Below are positions 52,748 through 60,868 of a DNA stretch of 64,000 nt, piece after piece. Position 1 is the stretch's first letter. The number at the start of each line of letters is the position of its first letter. Location: positions 15,153 through 79,152 of the forward strand of contig JBBSIN010000002.1 of NCBI GenBank assembly GCA_038232055.1, read 5' to 3'. The stretch comes from JBBSIN01 sp038232055 (GTDB lineage: Bacteria > Actinomycetota > Actinomycetes > JADGOV01). The notes beneath the pieces were generated by a model. It made no database searches. It saw only the letters and a list, made by a program, of their open reading frames with translations, and was not told the origin of the DNA. A program made the position numbers and the translations under genes.

Positions 52748-53281
52748 CTAGGGAGCCGCGTTGAGGACTCGAGACGGACGTTGGGACGTGGTGGACTGCG
52801 TGGCGCCGGTCGGCTCTACGTCGAGACCCCGATCGGTGGCGCCATCGCGGAGCATCGCGATCTCGGCCTCGAATTCAGCGAGCGAGTCGAAGGAGCGATA
52901 GACCGATGCGAAGCGCAGATAGGCCACCTCGTCCAGGCGACGCAGCGGGGCCAGCACGGCCAGCCCCACCTCGTGCGTGGACACCTCGGCGGCACCGCGT
53001 CCGCGCACCGTCTCCTCGACCTGCTGAGCCAGGACGGCGAGATGGTCGTCGTCGACAGGCCGCCCCTGGCAGGCCTTGCGAACCCCGGCCACCATCTTCG
53101 CCCGGGAGAACGGCTCCCGAACGCCGGAACGCTTGACGACGGCCAGAGACGCCGTCTCCACCGTAGTGAAACGGCGGCCGCACTCGGCGCAGGAACGGCG
53201 CCGACGGATCGCGGCACCCTCATCCGCCTCCCGGCTGTCGACGACTCGGCTGTCGGAGGAGGGACAGAACGGGCAGTGCAT
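52748..53281 (-). CDS. nrdR: Transcriptional repressor NrdR
   Basis: The protein is 177 aa. The zinc ribbon MHCPFCPSSDSRVVDSR...RRRSCAECGRRFTTVE is followed by an ATP-cone domain (VVKRSGVREPFSRAKMVAGVRKACQGRPV). NrdR senses ATP/dATP and represses ribonucleotide reductase genes. The start is the ATG after GGGAGAAGCG, beginning at the conserved MHCPFC. It leads the operon with nrdJ. The C-terminal about 25 residues are a variable tail. Confidence 0.95.
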   Translation of the reverse strand: MHCPFCPSSDSRVVDSREADEGAAIRRRRSCAECGRRFTTVETASLAVVKRSGVREPFSRAKMVAGVRKACQGRPVDDDHLAVLAQQVEETVRGRGAAEVSTHEVGLAVLAPLRRLDEVAYLRFASVYRSFDSLAEFEAEIAMLRDGATDRGLDVEPTGATQSTTSQRPSRVLNAAP

Positions 53282-53298
53282 CGCTTCTCCCTCCAGGA

Positions 53299-53364
53299 AC
53301 GGCTCGGGCTTGGGACGGCTCGGGCTTGGGACGGCTCGGGCTTTGGGACGGCTCGGGCTTTGGG
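53299..53364. repeat. Four-unit tandem repeat in the nrdR leader
   Basis: Units of 16, 16, 17 and 17 nt based on ACGGCTCGGGCTTGGG lie between the NrdR boxes and the nrdR ribosome site. They would form part of the 5' untranslated RNA. Confidence 0.85.
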
Positions 53365-53404
53365 ACGACGCTGTGGGAATCCGGTGGGAAACCTGTGGTC
53401 TCAT

Positions 53405-53452
53405 GACCACAATCTGTGGAGAACTACAGCGGTGTAACTACCAGATGTTGTG
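53405..53452 (-). promoter_or_regulatory. Candidate paired NrdR boxes upstream of nrdR-nrdJ
   Basis: On the minus strand CACAACATCTGGTAG (about 53437-53452) resembles the actinobacterial NrdR box (CACTACATCTAGTG type). CCACAGATTGTGG (53407-53419) is a second dyad. Their centres are 31 bp apart, the spacing known for NrdR box pairs. TTCTCCACA inside also resembles a DnaA box. This suggests autoregulation of the operon. The 324-nt gap 53282-53605 otherwise holds only the tandem repeat. Confidence 0.5.
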
Positions 53453-53605
53453 AACCTAGGCCGACGAGGCGCGTTGCGCAAGGGCCGGGGCAAAGACCGA
53501 GGTCAGGCGCGTGCTGTCGGCGTGTCGCAGCAACCGTCGCGATGCGTACCGCCCATATGACGAGTTGTAATCGAGGAGACGACTGGAACCGAAGACCTCA
53601 TCTCC

Positions 53606-54187
53606 TCAACGCGCGGGCACGAGAATTCGTTGCCCGGGCCGGACCGAGCTGACGTGCAGACCGTTGAGCCGCAGGATCTTCTCGATCGTCGCGCGGGGAT
53701 CGGCCCCGGGCGCGGCCCGGGCGGCGATCCGCCAGAGCGTGTCGCCAGCGCCCACCACGACGGTCGCGGTCGCGGGCCGCCGGGAGATGGCGGTCGAAGC
53801 CGTCGAGTTGCGTCCCGCGGAGAAGGCGGCGAGCAGCAGGCTCAGGGTGGCCACCACGACGAGGGCGCGTCCGCGGACCGTCAGGCGGATCGGTGTCGCG
53901 CCGGTTGCCGGGCCGGCAGTCGAACCGGCAAGCGGCCGGACCCGCTGACGGACAACGGGAAGGGCGATCGGACGCGGGGTTGGGCGCGGGGTTGGGCGCG
54001 GGGTTGGACGCGCGGATGGCGGCATCGTGAGATATCCGGGCGAGCGAGACACCGGACGCAGCCGGGGGTCGGTTCGGCCGGTTGGAACCACTGGCGTGCT
54101 GCTTCGCCGCGCAGGACGTGCCGGCGAAGGTCGCTGCGGCACTCTGGGCAGTGCAACCGGCATCGGCAGGTCGAGCGTCGTGGTCAT
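53606..54187 (-). CDS. LysM-domain membrane protein divergent from lexA (ChiZ/DivS-like position)
   Basis: The 193-aa protein has a basic Pro-rich N-terminal half with PTPRPTPRPTPRP (12-nt tandem repeat, 53974-54009), one membrane helix (LVVVATLSLLLAAFSAG) and a C-terminal LysM domain (VVGAGDTLWRIAARAAPG...LNGLHVSSVRPGQRILVP). The position, divergent from lexA and next to nrdR, matches Rv2719c of M. tuberculosis, an SOS-induced cell-wall/division regulator. An SOS box lies just upstream of its start, so SOS-dependent division arrest is the likely role. Confidence 0.85.
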   Translation of the reverse strand: MTTTLDLPMPVALPRVPQRPSPARPARRSSTPVVPTGRTDPRLRPVSRSPGYLTMPPSARPTPRPTPRPTPRPIALPVVRQRVRPLAGSTAGPATGATPIRLTVRGRALVVVATLSLLLAAFSAGRNSTASTAISRRPATATVVVGAGDTLWRIAARAAPGADPRATIEKILRLNGLHVSSVRPGQRILVPAR

Positions 54188-54205
54188 CGGGGGCCTCCTC
54201 TGAGC

Positions 54206-54221
54206 TCGAACGTGTGTTCGA
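54206..54221. promoter_or_regulatory. LexA binding site (SOS box) near the LysM gene
   Basis: TCGAACGTGTGTTCGA is a perfect match to the actinobacterial SOS box TCGAACRTRTGTTCGA, 19 nt upstream of the LysM gene start. Confidence 0.9.
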
Positions 54222-54262
54222 CCTCCGTTCTACCACGTCGCGCCGACAATATTCCGACACGT

Positions 54263-54278
54263 TCGAACATGTGTTTGA
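54263..54278. promoter_or_regulatory. LexA binding site (SOS box) near lexA
   Basis: TCGAACATGTGTTTGA has one mismatch to the consensus and lies 68 nt before the lexA start, fitting autorepression. Confidence 0.88.
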
Positions 54279-54345
54279 ATCCGACGCAGCTCGCGGCTAC
54301 CGTTGCGTCGGACGGAGATCGGAAAACGAGTACGGAGGTCAGCGG

Positions 54346-55176
54346 ATGACACGGCGGTCAGCGGACGGTGCTCCGACAAAGGGCGCGGCAGCAAAGGGCG
54401 CTGCGGGAGGACGTCGGCCCAGACCCGCCCCCGGGCAAGGTCCCGGTGCTACCGCAAGCGACGTTTCGGGCTCCGGCCTGACCGGCACGCGTGGCGTGCG
54501 GCCGCTTCCCGACGGCCCTCCAGACGAGACCGGGCTCACGCCGCGGCAACGGCGCGTCCTCGAGGTCATCCGCGACTCGGTCGACCGACGCGGTTACCCA
54601 CCGAGCATGCGTGAGATCGGCGAGGCGGTCGGGCTCACCAGCACGAGCAGCGTCGCCCACCAGCTCGGCACCCTTCAGCGGAAGGGGTTTCTGCGTCGCG
54701 ACCCCAACCGGCCCCGAGCCGTGGAGGTGATGTTGCCGGAGCGACCCCCGGCTGCCGCGGCGTCGCCGTACGACGACTCCGGGGCCGCAGACGGCCGGCC
54801 CGCGGCCGTCTTCGTACCCGTCGTCGGGCGCATCGCTGCAGGTGGACCGGTGCTGGCCGAGCAGCTGGTCGAGGACGTCTTTCCACTCCCCCGCCAGCTG
54901 GTCGGGGAGGGCACCCTCTTCCTGCTTCGTGTCACCGGCGAGTCCATGATCGAGGCGGCCATCGCCGACGGGGACTGGGTGGTCGTGCGCCAGCAGCCGG
55001 TCGCTGACAACGGCGACATCGTTGCGGCGATGATCGACGGCGAGGCGACGGTGAAGACGTTCCGGCGGCGGGACGGACGAGTATGGCTGCTGCCGGCGAA
55101 CTCGGCGTACTCGCCGATTGCGGGAGAAGAGGCGACGATTCTCGGTCGGGTGACCGCGGTGCTTCGACGGATCTGA
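54346..55176 (+). CDS. lexA: SOS repressor LexA
   Basis: The 276-aa protein is longer than usual because of an about 65-residue Ala/Gly/Pro-rich N-terminal extension before the winged helix (LTPRQRRVLEVIRDSVDRRGYPPSMREIG...TSTSSVAHQLGTLQRKGFL). The autocleavage site lies in VGRIAAGGPVLA. The catalytic Ser is in VTGESMIEAAIADGDWV and the Lys in GEATVKTFRR. ATG 54346 has GGAGG 7 nt upstream. Internal GTG starts exist, so part of the extension may not be translated. Confidence 0.95.
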   Translation: MTRRSADGAPTKGAAAKGAAGGRRPRPAPGQGPGATASDVSGSGLTGTRGVRPLPDGPPDETGLTPRQRRVLEVIRDSVDRRGYPPSMREIGEAVGLTSTSSVAHQLGTLQRKGFLRRDPNRPRAVEVMLPERPPAAAASPYDDSGAADGRPAAVFVPVVGRIAAGGPVLAEQLVEDVFPLPRQLVGEGTLFLLRVTGESMIEAAIADGDWVVVRQQPVADNGDIVAAMIDGEATVKTFRRRDGRVWLLPANSAYSPIAGEEATILGRVTAVLRRI

Positions 55177-55182
55177 CAGCGG

Positions 55183-57738
55183 TCAGACGGGCTGCAGCGG
55201 GCGACGGGCCGCGGGCACCGTGTCGCTGCGCAAAGCGAGCAACTCACCGAGTGCCGCCGCCGGCATCGGGCGGGAGAACAGGAAGCCCTGGCCCAGGGTG
55301 CATCCCATCGCCCGCAGCTCGGCGAGCTGTTCGCCGCGCTCGATGCCTTCGGCCACCGTCACGAGCCGCAGGGTTTTGCCCAGCGACACAATCGTGCGGG
55401 TCAGCTCGTTCTCCTGTGACTGCGTAGCCCCCACCTTCTCGACGAAGCTCCGGTCGATCTTCAGCACGTCGACCGGCAACCGGGAGAGGTAGGACAACGA
55501 CGAGTACCCGGTACCGAAGTCGTCGATGGCGATGCTGATGCCGAGCGCCTTGAGCTGCCCGAGCAGGGCCACGATGTCGTCGGTGCGCTCGATGAGCACG
55601 CTCTCCGTCATCTCGAGCACGAGAGCGGAGGCGGGCAATCCACTGTGCGCGAGTGCGCGAGAGACCGCCTCCACCAACGCTGGTTGGAGCTGGCGACCCG
55701 AGATGTTCACCGCGACGTGGAAGACCTCGCCCGGGGCGGCGTACGACTGCCAGAGTGCGCCCTGCCGGAGGCACTCCCGCAGTACCCACTCGCCGATGGG
55801 CACGATCAGGCCGCTGGCCTCCGCCAGGGCGACGAACTCCTCGGTCGGGACGACGCCCCGCTCCGGGTGGTACCACCTCAGCAGCGCCTCCGCGCCGATA
55901 ACCCGACCCGTTCGTAGGTCGACCGTGGGCTGGTAGTGGACGGCGAACTGCCCGCGGGCGAGTGCCTGCCGTAGGTCGCCCTCGAGCGCCACCCTGGTGA
56001 GCAGGGCGTCGTGCATCGCCGGCTCGAAACGCACGTAGTCCACGTCGCCGGCGGCCTTGGCCCGGTACATCGCCAGGTCGGCGTTGCGCAGGAGGAGTTC
56101 CGCAGTGTCGGCGCCGCAGCCCGTCGACGCGATGCCGGCACTCGTGCCGACGTAGATCTCCCGGCCGTCGAGCAGGAAGGGCTGGGCAAGGACGCTCGTC
56201 ACCCGCTGCGCGACGGTGACGGCGGCCGCGTCGGCGTCGACACCGGTGAGCAGTACGGCGAATTCGTCGCCCCCCAGGCGGGCCACCGTGTCCCCCGGCC
56301 GGACGCAGTGCCGGATGCGTTCCGCGACGAGGCCGAGCAACTGGTCGCCGACAGCATGCCCTTGCGCGTCGTTGACGGCCTTGAACCCGTCGAGGTCGCA
56401 GAAGACGACCACGACCGGCTCCGTGGTCCCCACCGCGCGTCGCTCGAGCGCTCGCTCCACTCGGTCGCGGAACAGCGCACGGTTTGCCAGACCGGTCAGC
56501 GAGTCGGTGAACGCCGCCGACGTAAGCTCCGCCTCGAGCCGCTTGCGTTCGGTCACGTCACGGGTGTTCAGGACCAGCCCGCGGATGTGCGGGTCGTCGA
56601 CGAGCGACGCAACGATCGTCTCCGTGTCGCGCCAACTGCCGTCCGCGTGGCGCATCTGGCATTCGATGCGCTGCGTCGAGCGCGGCCGTCGCGCCAGCTC
56701 GGTGAGGGTGCCGGTCACCGTGACGGCGTCCGCCGCCTTGAGCAGCCGAGTCACCGGCGTTCCGACGACCTGGTGCGGGTCGTGCCCGAAGACCGACAAC
56801 ACCGAGGGGGACTGGTAGCGCACGACCCCTCTGCCGTCGACGACCGTGATCACGTCCGAGGAGTTCTGGACCAGCGAGCGGAACCACTGCTCCTGCTGCA
56901 CCAGCGCCATGGTTTGCTCCGCCACCCGAACGTCGAGGGTCGCCCGACTGCGCAGGTCGTCGGCGAGGGCGAGGGCCAGCCGGGCGAGGACGAGCAGCAC
57001 GAGGACTCCGACAGCGCCGGCGGGTGTCGGGGCGGGGCGCTGCGAGGCGTGGTCCCGCAGCCCCGTTGCGACGGCCGCCGCTACCGGCACCACGGTGGCC
57101 GCTGCGGCCACCGCCGCCCGCCATGGAAGCCGGTCGGGAGCATCGCGCCGTTCGCCATCGGCCTGGGCCGCCACCACGGCGAGCAGGCCGGCCAATGGGC
57201 CGAGCGTGGGTGATCCTGTGCACGCGGCGGCCACCAGCGCGACCGCCGCGAGGGGCCAGCCGAGCCGGGCCGGGGCTCCGTTCGGGTAACCGCACCGCAC
57301 CATGACGCAGATGCCGACCGCAGCCGCCAGCACTGCGACGGGCGGCAACGGCAGCGTGGTGACTGACGCGAGAACGCAGCAGCCGATGCCCGCGAGAACC
57401 CCGTCGGCGGCGAGCCGAAGCCGAGTTCCGGTTGGCGCAGGTACAAACCCCGCCGCCAGCACAGCAACCGCGACCAAACCGGCCGCCGGTTCCGCCAGGA
57501 CTGGCGCAACGGGAGCGAACGCGAGGAGCGCCACTGGCATCGACAGGCCCGCCCAGGCGACGCGGCGTACGCCGGTCGCACCACGAGCCTGCCCGAGCGT
57601 TGCAGTCAGGACTGCTACCGCGAGCGCGGTGGCCGCCACCAGCGCAGCCTTCGGCCCGGCTTGGCTGGCCAGCATGTCGAGGCCGGCCAGCGCGGCGGTG
57701 ACGCCGGTGACCGTGCGGCGTCCGAGGCGCAGTCCCAC
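55183..57738 (-). CDS. Membrane PAS-GGDEF-EAL protein (c-di-GMP turnover)
   Basis: The 851-aa protein has multiple membrane helices in residues 1-260, then a PAS domain (WFRSLVQNSSDVITVVDGRGVVRYQSPS). GGDEF follows with an intact RLGGDEFAVLL and DSLTGLANRALF. EAL follows with GAEALLRWYHPERG, EMTESVLIE and IDDFGTGYSSLSYL. Both catalytic signatures look complete, so it may both make and degrade c-di-GMP. It converges on lexA with a 6-nt gap, without a hairpin. Confidence 0.93.
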   Translation of the reverse strand: MGLRLGRRTVTGVTAALAGLDMLASQAGPKAALVAATALAVAVLTATLGQARGATGVRRVAWAGLSMPVALLAFAPVAPVLAEPAAGLVAVAVLAAGFVPAPTGTRLRLAADGVLAGIGCCVLASVTTLPLPPVAVLAAAVGICVMVRCGYPNGAPARLGWPLAAVALVAAACTGSPTLGPLAGLLAVVAAQADGERRDAPDRLPWRAAVAAAATVVPVAAAVATGLRDHASQRPAPTPAGAVGVLVLLVLARLALALADDLRSRATLDVRVAEQTMALVQQEQWFRSLVQNSSDVITVVDGRGVVRYQSPSVLSVFGHDPHQVVGTPVTRLLKAADAVTVTGTLTELARRPRSTQRIECQMRHADGSWRDTETIVASLVDDPHIRGLVLNTRDVTERKRLEAELTSAAFTDSLTGLANRALFRDRVERALERRAVGTTEPVVVVFCDLDGFKAVNDAQGHAVGDQLLGLVAERIRHCVRPGDTVARLGGDEFAVLLTGVDADAAAVTVAQRVTSVLAQPFLLDGREIYVGTSAGIASTGCGADTAELLLRNADLAMYRAKAAGDVDYVRFEPAMHDALLTRVALEGDLRQALARGQFAVHYQPTVDLRTGRVIGAEALLRWYHPERGVVPTEEFVALAEASGLIVPIGEWVLRECLRQGALWQSYAAPGEVFHVAVNISGRQLQPALVEAVSRALAHSGLPASALVLEMTESVLIERTDDIVALLGQLKALGISIAIDDFGTGYSSLSYLSRLPVDVLKIDRSFVEKVGATQSQENELTRTIVSLGKTLRLVTVAEGIERGEQLAELRAMGCTLGQGFLFSRPMPAAALGELLALRSDTVPAARRPLQPV

Positions 57739-57793
57739 ATCTACGAAGATCGGCGGAGCCGCGCCACCAATCGCAGGTCCATCCGGGTGAAGG

Positions 57794-58318
57794 TCAGGAG
57801 GAGACGAGCTCCTCCATCAGCGTGCGGTAATGCTGCATCGCCCGTCGCAGATCTTCCGTCGTCGCCTCCTGGCGCTCGTTGCGCAGGTAGACGTGGTGGG
57901 CAGCGCGAAAGTGGTCCAATACGCCCGCGTGGTCGACGGAGAGGTCGCCGGCCAGGCGGTCGTGGTCCTCCGTCGGGTACCCGCGCTCGGTCAGCACCTC
58001 GCTGACCAGCCGGTCGGCGTCTCTCACCGCGGTATCCGGAGCGTCGACGAAGCCTGTCTGGACGCGGGTCCAGGCGGTGAGGTAGCGCTGCCGTGCCGCC
58101 TCTGGAAGCGGGTGGACCTCGTACGACGCGCGGTGCTGCTCCCGCGCCGCCAGCTCGGCGTCCGCCTTGCGTTCGCTACCCGTTTGCGAGACGGTCCGGT
58201 CGTACTCCGGCCCGAACCGCTTGCGCAGCGCGGTGCGCCGCCGACGCGACGACGCGCTCACCGCGAAGGCGAGTGCCGCGACGAGGATGACGAGCAGGAC
58301 GACGATCAGCACCTTCAT
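57794..58318 (-). CDS. Single-pass membrane protein, unknown function
   Basis: The 174-aa protein has a short N-terminus with one helix (VLIVVLLVILVAALAFAVSA) and a basic stop-transfer RRRRTALRKRFG. A helical cytoplasmic domain follows, with GPEYDRTV, LPEAARQRYLTAWTRVQTGFVDAP and YRTLMEELV. Similar proteins occur widely in actinomycetes without assigned role. Confidence 0.75.
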   Translation of the reverse strand: MKVLIVVLLVILVAALAFAVSASSRRRRTALRKRFGPEYDRTVSQTGSERKADAELAAREQHRASYEVHPLPEAARQRYLTAWTRVQTGFVDAPDTAVRDADRLVSEVLTERGYPTEDHDRLAGDLSVDHAGVLDHFRAAHHVYLRNERQEATTEDLRRAMQHYRTLMEELVSS

Positions 58319-58366
58319 GCGCGAAGCACTACCCGGAGGTCGGACCCGGCTACCGCCCGGCGGCGA

Positions 58367-59920
58367 CTACTGCGCGGCAGCGACGGCGTACGGCGTCAGG
58401 TCGGCGACCAGGGCCGCCGGCACACGTGCGTCGATCCGGGTGCCCTGCCCGGTGTGCTCCTCCACGAGCACATCGCCGTGCTCGTGCACACGGGAGACCA
58501 AGTCGCCTCGGGTGTAGGGCAGGAGCACGCTCACTGGAAGGTGGGGCCTCGGCAGAGCGGCGGTGATGACGTCGAGCAGCTCGGGTACGCCGGCACCGGT
58601 GAGCGCGCTGAGGAACACCGCCGTCGGCTCCCGGCGCCGCAGTGCGGCGAGCACCAGTGGGTCGGCGGCGTCGGTCTTGTTGACGACCACGACCTCCGGC
58701 ACGCCGAGCGCGTCGATCTCGCTAAGGACCTCGCGCACCGCGGCGAGCTGACTCTCCGGATCAGGGTCAGACCCATCGACGACGTGCAGAATCAAATCGG
58801 CCTGCCCGACCTCCTCCAGCGTGGAGCGAAACGCCTCGACGAGTTGGTGGGGCAGGTGACGGACGAATCCGACCGTGTCGGTGAGGGTGAAGGTCCGGCC
58901 GTCGCTCGCGGACGCCCGTCGCACGGTGGGATCCAGGGTCGCGAACAGCGCGTTCTCAACGAGGACGCCAGCCCCGGTCAGCCGGTTGAGCAGCGAGGAC
59001 TTCCCGGCGTTGGTGTATCCGGCGATGGCGACGGAGGGTACGGCCGAGCGCACCCGCTCCTGCCGTTTCGTCGCCCTCGCCGTGCCCATGCCCGCGATCT
59101 CCCGCCGGAGCTTCGCCATGCGCCCGCGAATCCGGCGTCGGTCGGTCTCGATCTTGGTTTCGCCGGGACCGCGGGTGCCGATGCCCCCGCCGCCGGCGAC
59201 GCGGCCACCAGCCTGCCTGGACAGGGACTCGCCCCAGCCGCGCAGCCGGGGCAGCATGTACGTCATCTGCGCCAGCTCGACCTGTGCCTTACCTTCACGG
59301 CTGGTGGCGTGCTGAGCGAAGATGTCGAGGATCAGCGCCGTCCGGTCGATCACCTTGACCTTGACGACATTCTCGAGCTGGCGGAGCTGGCCGGGCGCAA
59401 GCTCGCCATCGCAGACGACCGTGTCGGCGCCGGTCGACGCGACGATGTCGCGCAGCTCCTTGGCCTTGCCGGAGCCCACGTACGTGGCCGGGTCCGGTGT
59501 ATTGCGGCGCTGCATCAGCCCGTCGAGGACGACCGACCCGGCCGTCTCGGCCAGCGCCGCAAGCTCGGCCATGGAGTGTTCGGCGTCCAGGGCAGTGCCT
59601 TCGGTCCACACGCCGATCAGGACCACCCGCTCCAGCCGAAGCTGGCGGTACTCGACCTCGCTGACGTCGGTGAGCTCGGTCGCCAGACCGGGTACCCGGC
59701 GCAGCGCCTGCCGGTCGGCGACGAGGTCCGAGATGGCGAAGCGGTCGTCAGCGAAGCGGTCGTCCTCGGTGTGGTCGGACTCGGTGTGGTCGGACTCGGT
59801 GTGGTGGGACTCGGTGTGGTCGGACTCGGTGTGGTCGGACATGGTCCCGTCGAGCGGGTCGGACGAGAACGTGGAGGAAGCAGCCATCGACTGGTCAACG
59901 CGGGAAGCGGGCTCGGTCAT
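58367..59920 (-). CDS. hflX: Ribosome-associated GTPase HflX
   Basis: The 517-aa protein rescues or splits stalled 70S ribosomes under stress. HflX N-domain features are GSGKAKEL, ILDIFAQHATSREGKAQVELAQMTY and GGGGIGTRGPGETKIE. The GTPase G1 motif is GYTNAGKSS, G3 is DTVGF and G4 is NKTD. The ATG overlaps the dapF stop by 4 nt. Residues about 28-52 are a His/Thr/Glu/Ser/Asp repeat encoded by five 15-nt units (59765-59839), absent from ordinary HflX. Confidence 0.93.
   Translation of the reverse strand: MTEPASRVDQSMAASSTFSSDPLDGTMSDHTESDHTESHHTESDHTESDHTEDDRFADDRFAISDLVADRQALRRVPGLATELTDVSEVEYRQLRLERVVLIGVWTEGTALDAEHSMAELAALAETAGSVVLDGLMQRRNTPDPATYVGSGKAKELRDIVASTGADTVVCDGELAPGQLRQLENVVKVKVIDRTALILDIFAQHATSREGKAQVELAQMTYMLPRLRGWGESLSRQAGGRVAGGGGIGTRGPGETKIETDRRRIRGRMAKLRREIAGMGTARATKRQERVRSAVPSVAIAGYTNAGKSSLLNRLTGAGVLVENALFATLDPTVRRASASDGRTFTLTDTVGFVRHLPHQLVEAFRSTLEEVGQADLILHVVDGSDPDPESQLAAVREVLSEIDALGVPEVVVVNKTDAADPLVLAALRRREPTAVFLSALTGAGVPELLDVITAALPRPHLPVSVLLPYTRGDLVSRVHEHGDVLVEEHTGQGTRIDARVPAALVADLTPYAVAAAQ
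59765..59839 (-). repeat. Five-unit 15-nt tandem repeat inside hflX
   Basis: Near-identical units of CTCGGTGTGGTCGGA encode SDHTE repeats at the HflX N-terminus, with one unit differing by one base. It is in frame, so unit changes would not disrupt the gene. Confidence 0.9.
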
Positions 59921-60852
59921 CCCGTCGATGGTGACACGGCGGCCGGTGCTGGCGCACCATGGTTTCGGCGGTTGGTCCCGTCGCCGATGGCGGCGTCGGG
60001 CTCAGCGTCTTTCTCGGCGTCCGCCAGCCACTGGGCACACAGCTCGCCGGCCGCGACGAGCACGGCCGGTCCGGTCAGCAGCAGCCGTTCCCCGTGCCGG
60101 CTGACCCGCAGCAGGCCGCCGGGCACCTCGACCGTCCAGGTCCGCGACTCCCCCGCGGCCACCACCGCCGCGCACGCGCCGGTGCCGCAGGAGCGGGTCT
60201 CGCCGACACCGCGTTCGAACACCCGCATGCGCAGCCGACCGTAGTCAGGTCCATGGGCGAGCACGTTGACGACCTCGACGTTGGCGCCGGCCGGGAAGCG
60301 GACAACCGGTACCGCCGTCGTCGTCAGGTCCAGCGTGTCGACCGGTTCGTCGAGGAGGAGCACGGCATGCGGGTTGCCGAGGTCGACGGCGTGCGCCGAA
60401 AGCGCCCGGCCGCCGATCGCGACCTCGACCGGCTGTGGGTCGAGCGTCGCCGTGCCCATGTCGACGCTTACGTCGCCCCGCTCCGGGACGGAGACCTCCC
60501 GCACGCCGTGTCGGGTGGCGAGCCGGAACGTTCCCGGTCGAACGAGCGTGGCGTCGATGAGGTAACGCGCGTAGACGCGGATGCCGTTGCCGCACATCTC
60601 GGCGAGGCTGCCGTCGGCATTGCGGTAGTCCATGAACCACTCGGCTTCCCCGGACAGGTGCGCCACCTCGGGGCTGGCGGCGGTGCGCACCACCCGCAGG
60701 ATCCCGTCGCCACCGACGCCGGCTCGCCGGTCACAGAGCCGGCGTACCAGGGGCACGCTCAGGTCGAGACTGTCGTCCGGGTCGGGCAGGACGAGGAAGT
60801 CGTTCTCGGTGCCGTGCCCCTTGACGAAGCGCAGGCTGGTCTCGGAAGGCAC
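59917..60852 (-). CDS. dapF: Diaminopimelate epimerase
   Basis: The 311-aa protein converts LL- to meso-diaminopimelate for lysine and peptidoglycan. The two catalytic Cys are in EMCGNGIRVYARY and RSCGTGACAAVVA. It has GHGTENDFLVL at the N-terminus and GNPHAVL in the middle. The start is GTG 60852. The C-terminal 25 residues are a variable Ala/Asp/Arg-rich tail. It is translationally coupled to hflX. Confidence 0.95.
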   Translation of the reverse strand: MPSETSLRFVKGHGTENDFLVLPDPDDSLDLSVPLVRRLCDRRAGVGGDGILRVVRTAASPEVAHLSGEAEWFMDYRNADGSLAEMCGNGIRVYARYLIDATLVRPGTFRLATRHGVREVSVPERGDVSVDMGTATLDPQPVEVAIGGRALSAHAVDLGNPHAVLLLDEPVDTLDLTTTAVPVVRFPAGANVEVVNVLAHGPDYGRLRMRVFERGVGETRSCGTGACAAVVAAGESRTWTVEVPGGLLRVSRHGERLLLTGPAVLVAAGELCAQWLADAEKDAEPDAAIGDGTNRRNHGAPAPAAVSPSTG

Positions 60853-60868
60853 CCGGGAAGCGTACGGC

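Noticed and set aside
52685..53281. B12 riboswitch before nrdJ
   Set aside because: No B12-box-like GCC-ACTG context was seen in the leaders of nrdR or nrdJ. Regulation by NrdR boxes fits better.
53299..53364. CRISPR array
   Set aside because: Units are contiguous with no spacers and no cas genes are near. The same applies to the hflX and LysM arrays.
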